From Azospirillum sp. TSH100 (GTDB lineage Bacteria; Pseudomonadota; Alphaproteobacteria; Azospirillales; Azospirillaceae), in NCBI RefSeq assembly GCF_004923295.1, contig NZ_CP039635.1, forward strand, positions 764,501 through 828,500: a stretch of 64,000 nucleotides of DNA, read 5' to 3'. Under the pieces are notes generated by a model. It worked only from the letters and a program-made list of their open reading frames with translations, did not search any database and was not told the origin of the DNA. Both the position numbers and the translations under genes were made by a program. Positions 1 through 7,682 of this stretch are shown in pieces; the stretch's first letter is position 1, and every line of letters starts with the position of its first letter.

Positions 1-105
1 CTTGCGGCCGACCGGTCGGGCTATGGTAGCCGGACCGCTCCTCCGCGGCAAAGCCGGCAAGGTCGTACCTCCCGAAGGATGTGCCGCTGCGCTGGGCCGG
101 GCTGG

Positions 106-489
106 TCATTGTCTGCGGTTCCCCTGGTTTGTCCTGAGCGCGTCTTCGATGAGAAGGAGCAGGTTTTCCGGATCGAGCGGCTTGGTCACGAAGGCGAAGG
201 CGCCCTGGGCCAGCGAGCGGCTGCGGGCGGCCGGGGTGGCGAAGGCGGTCATCACGATCACCGGATGGCTGCGCCCGAGTTGCAACAGCACCATCTGCAG
301 GCTGAACCCGTCCATGCCCGTCAGGTTCAGGTCGGTGATGAGGCAGCCGACCTCGCCCTCGTAGGCGATGAACTCCTCGGCCGAGGAGAAGGTGCGGACC
401 CGCATGTCGACCGAGCGCAGGAAGTTGTCGAGGCTTTCCCGGATGGCTTCGTCGTCATCGACGACACAGATGGTGGGACCACTCAGCAC
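106..489 (-). CDS. single-domain response regulator (FixJ/CheY-like receiver)
   Basis: This 127-residue protein is a receiver domain with no output domain. The acidic pocket is D11/D12, the likely phospho-acceptor is D53 in LITDLNLTG, T81 sits in VMTAF, and K103 is in the VTKPLD motif. It should be phosphorylated by a histidine kinase that is not in the window. The sequence resembles receivers of FixJ-type regulators, but the chain ends just after the fifth helix, so it must act through protein contacts or as a phosphate sink. The start is GTG at 489, with GGAG 9 nt upstream. The flanking hairpins at 614-724 separate it from the hydrolase gene. Confidence 0.9.
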   Translation of the reverse strand: MLSGPTICVVDDDEAIRESLDNFLRSVDMRVRTFSSAEEFIAYEGEVGCLITDLNLTGMDGFSLQMVLLQLGRSHPVIVMTAFATPAARSRSLAQGAFAFVTKPLDPENLLLLIEDALRTNQGNRRQ

Positions 490-613
490 GACATCACACT
501 CCAGCCACGGTCCGCCTCATCGACCGCCTCGGCCGCAAGCGGTCCATTCCAAACAACCGGAGCAGGATGCGCCATCCATACCTGCGTATAGGTTGACCCC
601 CGCGGGCGCCTGA

Positions 614-660
614 GCAGGTTTCTCCAGATCGGGCCACAGGCCCGGCCTGGAGAAACCTGC
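614..660. repeat. hairpin 1 of a paired palindromic element
   Basis: A perfect 14-bp inverted repeat (left arm GCAGGTTTCTCCAG at 614-627, right arm 647-660) encloses a second short stem, GGGCC/GGCCC. It lies downstream of the hydrolase on the minus strand and has no T-run. It could be a REP-like element or a factor-assisted terminator. Its arms begin with the same GCAGGTTT as the next hairpin. Confidence 0.7.
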
Positions 661-675
661 CGACTCTATGGTTTT

Positions 676-724
676 GCAGGTTTTCCGAGCCCGCGCATTT
701 GTGGGCGGAATTCGGAAAACCTGC
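676..724. repeat. hairpin 2 of a paired palindromic element
   Basis: A perfect 13-bp inverted repeat (GCAGGTTTTCCGA at 676-688 against 712-724) has an inner GCCCGC/GTGGGC stem with one wobble pair. It is the first structure reached by transcripts leaving the hydrolase gene at 758. Hairpins 1 and 2 share the outer GCAGGTTT/AAACCTGC arms, which suggests two copies of one repeat family. Confidence 0.7.
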
Positions 725-757
725 TTAGGATGGCGCCGCGCGGGACACCGGATGGCG

Positions 758-1786
758 TCAGGCCTTGAAGAAGGCCAGCAGGTCGGCGTTGATGGTTTCC
801 GCATGGGTGGTCGCCATGCCGTGCGGGAAGCCCTTGTAGACCTTCAGGCTGCCCTTCGGCAGCAGCTTGGACGACAGCATCGCGGAATCGGCGATCGGCA
901 CGATCTGGTCGTCGTCGCCATGCATCACCAGGACAGGAATGTCGATCTTCTTCAGATCCTCGGTGAAGTCGGTCTCGGAAAACGCCTTGATGCAGTCGTA
1001 ATGGGCCTTGGTCCCGCCCATCATGCCCTGCCGCCACCAGTTGTCGATGACGCCCTGCGAGACCTTGGCGCCGTCCCGATTGAAGCCGTAGAAGGGGCCC
1101 GAGGGGATGTCGCGGAAGAACTGGGCGCGGTTCGCGGCGAGCGCGGCGCGGAAGCCGTCGAACACCTCCAGCGGCAGGCCGCCGGGATTGGCCTCCGTCT
1201 TCAGCATGATCGGCGGGACGGCGCCCAGCAGCGCCGCCTTGCCGGCCCGCGCTGTGCCGTGGCGGCCCAGATAGCGCGCGACCTCGCCGCCGCCGGTCGA
1301 GTGGCCGACATGGAAGACGTTCTTCAGCCCCAACCCGGCGACGACGGCCAGCACGTCGTCGGCATAGGTGTTCATCTCGTTGCCGGTCGCCGTCTGGGTC
1401 GAGCGGCCATGGCCGCGCCGGTCATGGGCGACGACGCGGTAGCCGTTGTTCAGGAAGAACAGCATCTGGGCGTCCCAGTCGTCGGCGCTCAGCGGCCAGC
1501 CATGATGGAACATGACGGTCTGCGCGTCGCGCGGTCCCCAATCCTTGTAGTAGATCGAGGCGCCGTCCTTGGCGGTGACGAACCCGTCTTCGGTCTTGCC
1601 GCTGGTCATCGTCCGTTTCCCTTCCTTGCCGTGGGATGCAGTGTCTCCTGAATGGCGGCGTTCGGCCGCGGCGGCATCGGCTGCGCCGACGACCGCGGAG
1701 GTGGCGACGGCGGCGCCGGCGACGGTGGCGCCGACGATCAGGGTGCGGCGGGTGGTGCCCGGTGCCGTGGTGTCTTCGGATGGCAT
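758..1786 (-). CDS. Tat-exported alpha/beta hydrolase, chloroperoxidase-like
   Basis: The protein has the alpha/beta-hydrolase fold of the non-haem chloroperoxidase/arylesterase group. The oxyanion-hole segment [11 protein letters not shown] is followed by [10 protein letters not shown] and by the nucleophile elbow GHSTGG (S163). The acid lies in [11 protein letters not shown] and the base is in the C-terminal FPHG region. Residues 1-45 carry a twin-arginine signal (TTRRTLIVG, then an Ala-rich hydrophobic stretch), so export to the periplasm is likely. The chosen ATG (1784-1786) has AGAGGA 7 nt upstream. An ATG 6 nt upstream at 1792 and an internal ATG at 1609 (with its own purine-rich site AAGGAAGGGAAA) are alternatives; the internal one would give a cytoplasmic form. 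Substrate cannot be read from sequence. Confidence 0.88.
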   Translation of the reverse strand: MPSEDTTAPGTTRRTLIVGATVAGAAVATSAVVGAADAAAAERRHSGDTASHGKEGKRTMTSGKTEDGFVTAKDGASIYYKDWGPRDAQTVMFHHGWPLSADDWDAQMLFFLNNGYRVVAHDRRGHGRSTQTATGNEMNTYADDVLAVVAGLGLKNVFHVGHSTGGGEVARYLGRHGTARAGKAALLGAVPPIMLKTEANPGGLPLEVFDGFRAALAANRAQFFRDIPSGPFYGFNRDGAKVSQGVIDNWWRQGMMGGTKAHYDCIKAFSETDFTEDLKKIDIPVLVMHGDDDQIVPIADSAMLSSKLLPKGSLKVYKGFPHGMATTHAETINADLLAFFKA

Positions 1787-2117
1787 CGTCATGTCCTCTG
1801 TCAATGCGTCAACGATCACGTCGATCGGAGTTGAGCCGGTTGGCGCCGCGGAACGCCGATGCCCACAATGGCTACCGGAATTAAGCACTTTTCAAAGCCA
1901 TCCCTAGGTATTAGGAATGCGTGTAAGGAAATATCCGCAAAGAAATCGGACGTCTTCAGGATTGTTCGTGTCTTCATTTGCGTGAATGTTGCAAAAACGG
2001 ACATGGCACTCTTCGTCCGTGAGTCCTGATGTGCAGGTCCTTTTCGATTGAGACGCCTAAATGACCGATTTCTTATGAACCCCTTTGCGCGCTTGGAATG
2101 GCGGATGGAGAAGGCCC
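1787..2117. promoter_or_regulatory. divergent intergenic region, hydrolase / MHS transporter
   Basis: These 331 bp hold no convincing gene. The part from about 1880 to 2090 is noticeably AT-richer than its surroundings and must contain the promoters of both divergent genes. No confident operator or -35/-10 pair was identified. Confidence 0.5.
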
Positions 2118-3464
2118 ATGGCACTGCCGAACGTTGCCGCCGGTGATCCACCGTCACCGTCGCCTCCCGCCACCATCCTGGCGCTGTCGATCGGCAATGC
2201 GGTGGAGCTTTACGATTTCACACTCTACAGCTTCTTCGCGCTGACCATCGGCAAGCTGTTCTTTCCGGTCCAGTCGGCTTTCGGGCCGCTGCTGCTGGCG
2301 CTGCTGACCTTCGGCATCGGCTTCGTCGTGCGGCCGTTGGGCGGCATCGTCCTCGGCGGCTATGCCGACCGGGTCGGGCGCAAGCCGGCGCTGGTGCTGA
2401 CCATCGTGCTGATGGCGCTGGGCACCCTGATGATCGGGCTGTGCCCGACCTATGCGCAGATCGGTGTGGCGGCACCGGCGATCATTGTTGTCGGCCGCCT
2501 GCTTCAGGGCTTTTCGGCCGGCGGCGAGATCGGCGTGGCGACGACCGTCCTGATGGAGTTGGGACACCCCGGCGGACGCGGCCTGCGTGTCGGCTGGCAG
2601 ATGGCGAGCCAGGGGGCGGCGGCCCTGATGGGCGCGCTCGGCGGTTACCTGCTTTCGACGCTGCTGCCGGCGGACGCGCTGGGCAATTGGGGATGGCGCC
2701 TTCCGTTCCTTGCCGGACTGCTGATCCTTCCCATCGGCCTGTATCTGCGCCGCCTGCTGCCGGAGACCGCTCATCCCGGTGCCGGAAGCCGGACCGCGCT
2801 GGCGGAGCTGCTTTCCGCCCATCGGGCGAAGCTGCTGCTCGGCGTGATGATGATCATGGGCGGCACCGCCTCGACCTACGTCAATATTTTCTATATGCCG
2901 ACCTATCTGATCAAGGTGGTGGGATTGCCATCCGACACCGCCTTTCTGACGGGCTGTGCCGCCGGGGCGACCATGCTGGTGGTGGCGCCGCTTGCCGGGC
3001 TTCTGTCGGACCGTCTGGGCCGCCGCCGCCCCTTCGTCATCTGGACAGCACTGGCGAGCGCGCTGCTGACCTATCCCGCCTTCTGGGTGCTGTCCCACGT
3101 CGCCAGCGTTTCGGCGGCCCTGGCAGTGGTCAGCCTGCTGATCGCGATGAATGCGGTTGGGGCGGGGGCCTGTCTGCTTCTGCTTTTGGAGAGCTTTCCG
3201 TCCCGTGTCCGTGCCTCGGGCCTGTCGATCGTCTATAGTGTAGGCGTATCGATCTTTGGTGGCTTCGCCCAGTTCATCGTCACGTGGCTGATCAGCGTCA
3301 CGGAAAATCCGACTTCTCCCGCCTGGTACGTCATGGCCTGTGCCCTTGCCACCGCCTGCGGCGCATCAAGAATGCGCGAGGTGCCACGATCGCGGCAGTC
3401 CAGCGTATCGGATAAACCGGAACTCCCCGCCGGGCGACTATACGATCGTGCCCCGACACGGTGA
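2118..3464 (+). CDS. MFS transporter, metabolite:H+ symporter (MHS) family, citrate/tricarballylate-like
   Basis: This 448-residue, roughly 12-helix transporter opens with the MHS hallmark (IGNAVELYDFTLYSFF). It then has the MFS loop 2-3 motif GGYADRVGRKPAL and the MHS motif GRLLQGFSAGGEIG in helix 4. The loop 8-9 copy, GLLSDRLGRRRPF, is also intact. The family imports organic acids (citrate, tricarballylate, shikimate, alpha-ketoglutarate) with protons across the inner membrane. The overall pattern is closest to the CitA/TcuC branch, but the substrate is inferred. The ATG at 2118 is preceded by GGAGAAGG. The C-terminus after the last helix is a polar tail without family resemblance. It converges on the LysR gene of the gallate locus and may import an acid related to that pathway. 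Confidence 0.9.
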   Translation: MALPNVAAGDPPSPSPPATILALSIGNAVELYDFTLYSFFALTIGKLFFPVQSAFGPLLLALLTFGIGFVVRPLGGIVLGGYADRVGRKPALVLTIVLMALGTLMIGLCPTYAQIGVAAPAIIVVGRLLQGFSAGGEIGVATTVLMELGHPGGRGLRVGWQMASQGAAALMGALGGYLLSTLLPADALGNWGWRLPFLAGLLILPIGLYLRRLLPETAHPGAGSRTALAELLSAHRAKLLLGVMMIMGGTASTYVNIFYMPTYLIKVVGLPSDTAFLTGCAAGATMLVVAPLAGLLSDRLGRRRPFVIWTALASALLTYPAFWVLSHVASVSAALAVVSLLIAMNAVGAGACLLLLLESFPSRVRASGLSIVYSVGVSIFGGFAQFIVTWLISVTENPTSPAWYVMACALATACGASRMREVPRSRQSSVSDKPELPAGRLYDRAPTR

Positions 3465-3566
3465 CGGCTGCTTCGCGCCCTCTCCCGAGACCGGGGTGAA
3501 CGGGATGGGCAGCGCGATCAAGCGAGACGATGCATAGCGCTCGGGGCGCTTGAAGATGGTCTGCGT

Positions 3567-4820
3567 TCATACCCTGCGCTCTTCTGGAAGGCGTCGGGAT
3601 GCGGATCGTATCTCGTCGAGCACGGCCAGGGCCGCCGGGGAAAGCATCGCCCCCTCGCGCGACGTGATGCCGATCTGGCGGACGGTCTTTCCCAGAGCGA
3701 CGGGCAATTCGACGAGATCGCCCGAAGTGATTTCGTGGTGCAACTGGTGCGGCGAGATGGCCGTCAGCATGTCGCTGTTCTTCAGCAGGCCGCGCAGCAC
3801 GGCCAGATCCCCGGTTTCCACCGAGGGAACGGGTGGTTCGATGGCGAGTTCGCGAAAGGACTGGTCGATCAGCCGGCGTCCCGGCGCCCCCGGCCGGGGC
3901 AGGATCCAGCGTTGCGGCAGCAGGTCTTTCAGCGATGCCGGCGCGCCCGCCAACGGATGTCCGGCCCGCGCGATGATGCCCAGCCGGTCCTCGAACAGGC
4001 TTTCGGTGATCAGGCCGGCGTTGCGTTCTCCGACACGCAGGGCACCGACGATGAAGTCGATGTCGCCATCGCGCAAGCCTGCGACCAGTGCCTCGTAGGG
4101 GCTTTCGACAGTCGTCACGCGGATGTTGGGGTGGCGTTGCAGGGCTGCCGCTACGGCGGCCGGCAGGATGTGGGTCCGGCCGAGCGGCAGTGCGCCGATG
4201 GCGATGCGCCCCTGCATGGTGCCGGCGATGGCGGCCACGTCGGACTGCATGTGGCGCAGCTCGGCGACGATGCGCTTGCCGCGCGAGACGATCATCGCGC
4301 CGGCATCGGTAACGACCATCCCCTGCATCATGCGCTGGAAGAGCGGCTGCCCCAGCGCGCTCTCCATCCGTGACAGCGCCATGCTGGCGCCGGCTTGCGA
4401 CAGGCCGACATGGGCGGCGGCGGCCGACAGGTTGCGCAGTTCCGACACGCTGATGAGAAGCATGAGCCCCCGGCCGTTGAGCAGCAGGTTGCTGACGGCG
4501 TTGCGCTCGACCGTCGGCCGGCGCTTTGCGAAGCGGGCGATCTCCTCCACCGCGCCGGAGATTTCATCGATGATCCGGCGTGCCCGGTTGCGCACGGCCT
4601 CGCCATAGGCATTGAGCAGCATGCCGCGGGGCTTGCGTTCAAACAGACCGACGCCGAGGCTGTGCTCCAGCTCGCTGATGGCGCGGGCGATCGCGGAGGA
4701 TGCCTTGAAGATCACTTCGGATGATCGGGCAATCGATCCCGTCTCCGCCACCGACAGGAAGTCGCGGATGTAGCGCAGACTGTTCTCGAGCCTTTCCGGC
4801 GTTGTTGCACTCTCGGTCAT
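3567..4820 (-). CDS. LysR-family regulator with two HTH domains (probable gallate operon regulator)
   Basis: The protein is 417 residues, about 110 longer than a typical LysR regulator. The extra length is a second LysR-type HTH: one covers residues about 16-76 (FLSVAETGSIARSSEV, then LGVGLFERKPRG) and the other about 118-176 (LRNLSAAAAHVGLSQAGAS, then LGQPLFQR). A single C-terminal substrate-binding domain follows (about 205-410). It is divergently transcribed from galD, the usual position of a pathway-specific LysR activator, and palindromes at 4939-4969 lie between them. The inducer would be gallate or an intermediate (inference). Tandem-HTH LysR proteins are uncommon; how one dimer with four HTHs reads its operator is open. 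Confidence 0.9.
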   Translation of the reverse strand: MTESATTPERLENSLRYIRDFLSVAETGSIARSSEVIFKASSAIARAISELEHSLGVGLFERKPRGMLLNAYGEAVRNRARRIIDEISGAVEEIARFAKRRPTVERNAVSNLLLNGRGLMLLISVSELRNLSAAAAHVGLSQAGASMALSRMESALGQPLFQRMMQGMVVTDAGAMIVSRGKRIVAELRHMQSDVAAIAGTMQGRIAIGALPLGRTHILPAAVAAALQRHPNIRVTTVESPYEALVAGLRDGDIDFIVGALRVGERNAGLITESLFEDRLGIIARAGHPLAGAPASLKDLLPQRWILPRPGAPGRRLIDQSFRELAIEPPVPSVETGDLAVLRGLLKNSDMLTAISPHQLHHEITSGDLVELPVALGKTVRQIGITSREGAMLSPAALAVLDEIRSASRRLPEERRV

Positions 4821-4938
4821 CGCAAGTCCTCACGTCGCCGCCGGCCCATACAGGGGCGAGATGGTCCATGCATTCTAATCCGCCCGATGCGGCCAGGGTA
4901 TGCACCATCACGCGGCACGGGTGCAGAACCGCGTTTGG

Positions 4939-4969
4939 GCAATGCAATGCCGCTCTTTGCATTGCAAAG
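4939..4969. promoter_or_regulatory. overlapping palindromes, candidate LysR operator
   Basis: GCAATGCAA (4939-4947) and TTGCATTGC (4957-4965) form a perfect 9-bp inverted repeat around a 9-nt centre. A second, overlapping perfect palindrome, CTTTGCA-T-TGCAAAG, covers 4955-4969. Both lie in the divergent region between the dual-HTH LysR gene (start 4820) and galD (start 5120), about 150 bp upstream of galD. The position and symmetry suit a LysR recognition/activation site pair. The rest of 4821-5119 shows no gene. Confidence 0.65.
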
Positions 4970-5119
4970 CAAGACTTCCGGCAGCCGGGACGCTTCGTCG
5001 CGAAAGGCACCAGGATCACGGCATCACGAAATTAGAACGCGCGATCAGGGGGTAGCAACGGTGCCGCCGGCCGGTCCGACTATAGTGGCCGTCATCGCCC
5101 CACCTATTCGAGCAGATCG

Positions 5120-6244
5120 ATGACTCACAGCGCTGCGACGGCGTTTGATCTCACCAGGATCGCCTGTGTGTGGATGCGCGGCGGCACCTCGAAGGCCGCG
5201 TTCTTTCGCGCCCGGGATTTGCCGGCCGACCCGGAATTGCGCGACCGCCTGCTGCTTGCGGCGATGGGGACCCCCGATGCGCGGCAGATCGACGGCATCG
5301 GCGGCGGCACGCCGCTGACCACCAAGGTCGCCATCATCTCCGCCTCCGGCGCCGATCAGTCCGACATCGACTATCTGTTCGGCCAGGTCGTGATCGGCGA
5401 GGACCGCATCGACTATGCGCCGACCTGCGGCAACATCCTGGCCGGCGTCGGACCCTACGCCATCGATCAGGGGTTAGTGCCGGCCGGGGACGGCGAGACC
5501 ATCGTCCGCATCCGCATGGTCAACACCGGGGGGCTGTGCGAGGCGGTGGTCCGGACGCCGGGTGGGCGGGTGTCCTACACCGGCGACACCCGCATCAGCG
5601 GCGTGCCGACCTCCGGCGCCCCCATCGAACTGCGCTTCCGCGACATCGCCGGATCGAGCTGCGGCGCCCTTTATCCCACCGGCCGGCGGCTCGATGTGAT
5701 CGAGGGCGTTGGCGTCACCTGCATCGACAACGGCATGCCGGTGGTGCTGATCCGTGCCGGGGATGTCGGGGCCACCGGCTACGAGACGCCGACGGAGCTC
5801 GATGCCAACGCCGACGTGAAGGCGCGGGTCGAGGCCATCCGCCTCGCCGCCGGCCCCCTGATGGGCCTGGGCGACGTTGCCGGCAAGGTGGTGCCGAAGA
5901 TGACCCTGGTGTCGCCGCCGCGCGATGGCGGCCACCTCAACACCCGTACCTTCATTCCCCGCAAGTGCCACGACGCCATCGGCGTCCTGGGGGCGGCGTC
6001 GGTCGCCACGGCGTTCGACGACCAAGGCACCATCTGCGCCTCGCTCGGCGCCGGCCCTGCCGGCTCCGGCCTGCGCGACATCTCGGTGGAGCACCCCACC
6101 GGCGAATTCACCATCAGGCTGAGTGGCGGGCTGAGTGGCAGGCCGGGCGGCGGGGAAGGCGAAGCGCCTTCGGTCGCCCTGCTGCGCACGGCGCGCCCCC
6201 TCTTCGACGGGCATGTGCTGGTGCCGCCCGCCACAGCCGCATAA
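5120..6244 (+). CDS. galD: 4-oxalomesaconate tautomerase (PrpF family)
   Basis: The 374-residue protein belongs to the PrpF/AcnD-accessory isomerase family (diaminopimelate-epimerase fold). It starts with the family motif MRGGTSKAAFF and carries DGIGGGTPLTTK, the cysteine-containing PTCGNILAGVGPYAI and a C-terminal SVEHPTGEF. In gallate degradation GalD converts the keto form of 4-oxalomesaconate made by the dioxygenase into the enol form used by the hydratase. It is the first gene of the operon, followed 21 bp later by the transporter. The context with galA, ligJ and ligK makes the GalD role far more likely than the methylaconitate isomerase role of PrpF. Confidence 0.92.
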   Translation: MTHSAATAFDLTRIACVWMRGGTSKAAFFRARDLPADPELRDRLLLAAMGTPDARQIDGIGGGTPLTTKVAIISASGADQSDIDYLFGQVVIGEDRIDYAPTCGNILAGVGPYAIDQGLVPAGDGETIVRIRMVNTGGLCEAVVRTPGGRVSYTGDTRISGVPTSGAPIELRFRDIAGSSCGALYPTGRRLDVIEGVGVTCIDNGMPVVLIRAGDVGATGYETPTELDANADVKARVEAIRLAAGPLMGLGDVAGKVVPKMTLVSPPRDGGHLNTRTFIPRKCHDAIGVLGAASVATAFDDQGTICASLGAGPAGSGLRDISVEHPTGEFTIRLSGGLSGRPGGGEGEAPSVALLRTARPLFDGHVLVPPATAA

Positions 6245-6265
6245 TCAGAGTTCTGGGAGGAAATC

Positions 6266-7636
6266 ATGAGTGCGTCCGCCACTCTCGAAATACGCTCTTT
6301 CATCGACGAGCGCCGCATGTCCAGGCGCCAGTGGGTTTTGACGGTCCTGTGCTTTCTGATCGTGCTGGCCGATGGCATGGACGTGGCGATCATGGGCTTC
6401 GTCGCCCCCTCCATCATCGAGGAATGGGGCATCTCGCGCCCGGCGTTCGGCATGGTCATGGGGGCCGCACCCATCGGCCTCGCGATCGGCGCCATCTTCG
6501 CCGGGTCGTCCTCGGACTGGTTCGGACGCCGGCGCGTGCTGCTGGCGTCGGTGCTGAGCTTCGGCCTCTTCACCCTGCTGACCGCCTTCACCCGCAACCC
6601 GACGGAAATGGCGGCCCTGCGCTTCCTGACCGGCCTCGGCCTCGGTGCCGCCATGCCCAACACGACGACGCTGCTGTCCGAATATGTGCCGCAGCGCACG
6701 AAGTCGTTCCTGCTGGCGACGATGTTCACCGGGTTCAACTTCGGCTCGGCGCTGATCGGCTTCGCCGCCGCCTGGCTGCTGCCGATCCACGGCTGGCAAT
6801 CCGTGCTGTATTTCGGCGCGGCCATCCCGCTTGCGCTGTTCCCGCTGCTGTATGTGGCGCTGCCGGAATCGGCGCGCTACATGGTGGTCCGCAACGTCGC
6901 CCAGGACAAGATCGGCGCGGTGCTGTCGCGCATCTCCGGCGCCGACCTGTCGGGCTATGGACGCTTCACGCTCAAGGAGGAGGCGGTCGCGGTCAAGCAG
7001 CCCATCGCCGTCCTGTTCACCCGCGCCTTCGCGCTGCGCACCTTCACCCTGTGGATCACCTACTTCATGGGTCTGCTGGTCATCTATCTGACCACCAGCT
7101 GGCTGCCCACCATGATGAAGGACGCCGGCATGACCATCGACCGCGCGGCCAACGTGACTGCGATGTTCCAGCTCGGCGGCACCGTCGGCGCGGTGCTGGT
7201 CGGGCTGGCGATGGACCGCTTCGGTCCCAACCGGACGATCAGCCTGTCCTATGCCCTGGGTGCCGCCGCCCTGGTGATCCTGGGTGTCGGCGGACTGCAG
7301 TCGGCGTGGCTGGCCGTCATCGTCGGCGCCGTCGGCTTCTGCATGAGCGGTGCGCAGACCGGCCTCAACGCCTTTGCGCCCGGCTGCTACCCGACGCTGG
7401 CCCGTGCCACCGGCGTCAGCTGGATGCTGGGCGTCGGCCGCCTCGGCAGCATCCTCGGCTCCTCGATCGGCGGCGTGCTGCTGGGGTTCGGTTGGGGGTT
7501 CGACGGGATCTTCTCGGCCCTGGCCATCCCCGCTGTCCTCGCGGCCGCCGCCATCATGGTCAACAGCCTGTCCCTGCGCTCCGCACAAGTCGAGAGCGCC
7601 GAACGCAGCGGGCAGCCGGCCCGTGCCGGCAGCTGA
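6266..7636 (+). CDS. MFS aromatic acid:H+ symporter (AAHS/PcaK-GalT type)
   Basis: This 456-residue inner-membrane transporter has the AAHS signature in helix 1, VLADGMDVAIMGFVAPSI, where the acidic residues are needed for proton-coupled uptake of aromatic acids. The loop 2-3 motif SSDWFGRRRVLL and the helix 4-5 stretch FLTGLGLGAAMPNTTTLLSEY are also characteristic. It sits between galD and galA, so gallate uptake is the expected job, as for GalT of pseudomonads. AGGAGG-like purines (GGGAGGAAATC) precede the ATG at 6266. The C-terminal tail after helix 12 is short and polar. Confidence 0.9.
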   Translation: MSASATLEIRSFIDERRMSRRQWVLTVLCFLIVLADGMDVAIMGFVAPSIIEEWGISRPAFGMVMGAAPIGLAIGAIFAGSSSDWFGRRRVLLASVLSFGLFTLLTAFTRNPTEMAALRFLTGLGLGAAMPNTTTLLSEYVPQRTKSFLLATMFTGFNFGSALIGFAAAWLLPIHGWQSVLYFGAAIPLALFPLLYVALPESARYMVVRNVAQDKIGAVLSRISGADLSGYGRFTLKEEAVAVKQPIAVLFTRAFALRTFTLWITYFMGLLVIYLTTSWLPTMMKDAGMTIDRAANVTAMFQLGGTVGAVLVGLAMDRFGPNRTISLSYALGAAALVILGVGGLQSAWLAVIVGAVGFCMSGAQTGLNAFAPGCYPTLARATGVSWMLGVGRLGSILGSSIGGVLLGFGWGFDGIFSALAIPAVLAAAAIMVNSLSLRSAQVESAERSGQPARAGS

Positions 7637-7682
7637 ACACCCACCGTACAAAGCAAGAGATCAGAGCATCCGGAGGACCCCC

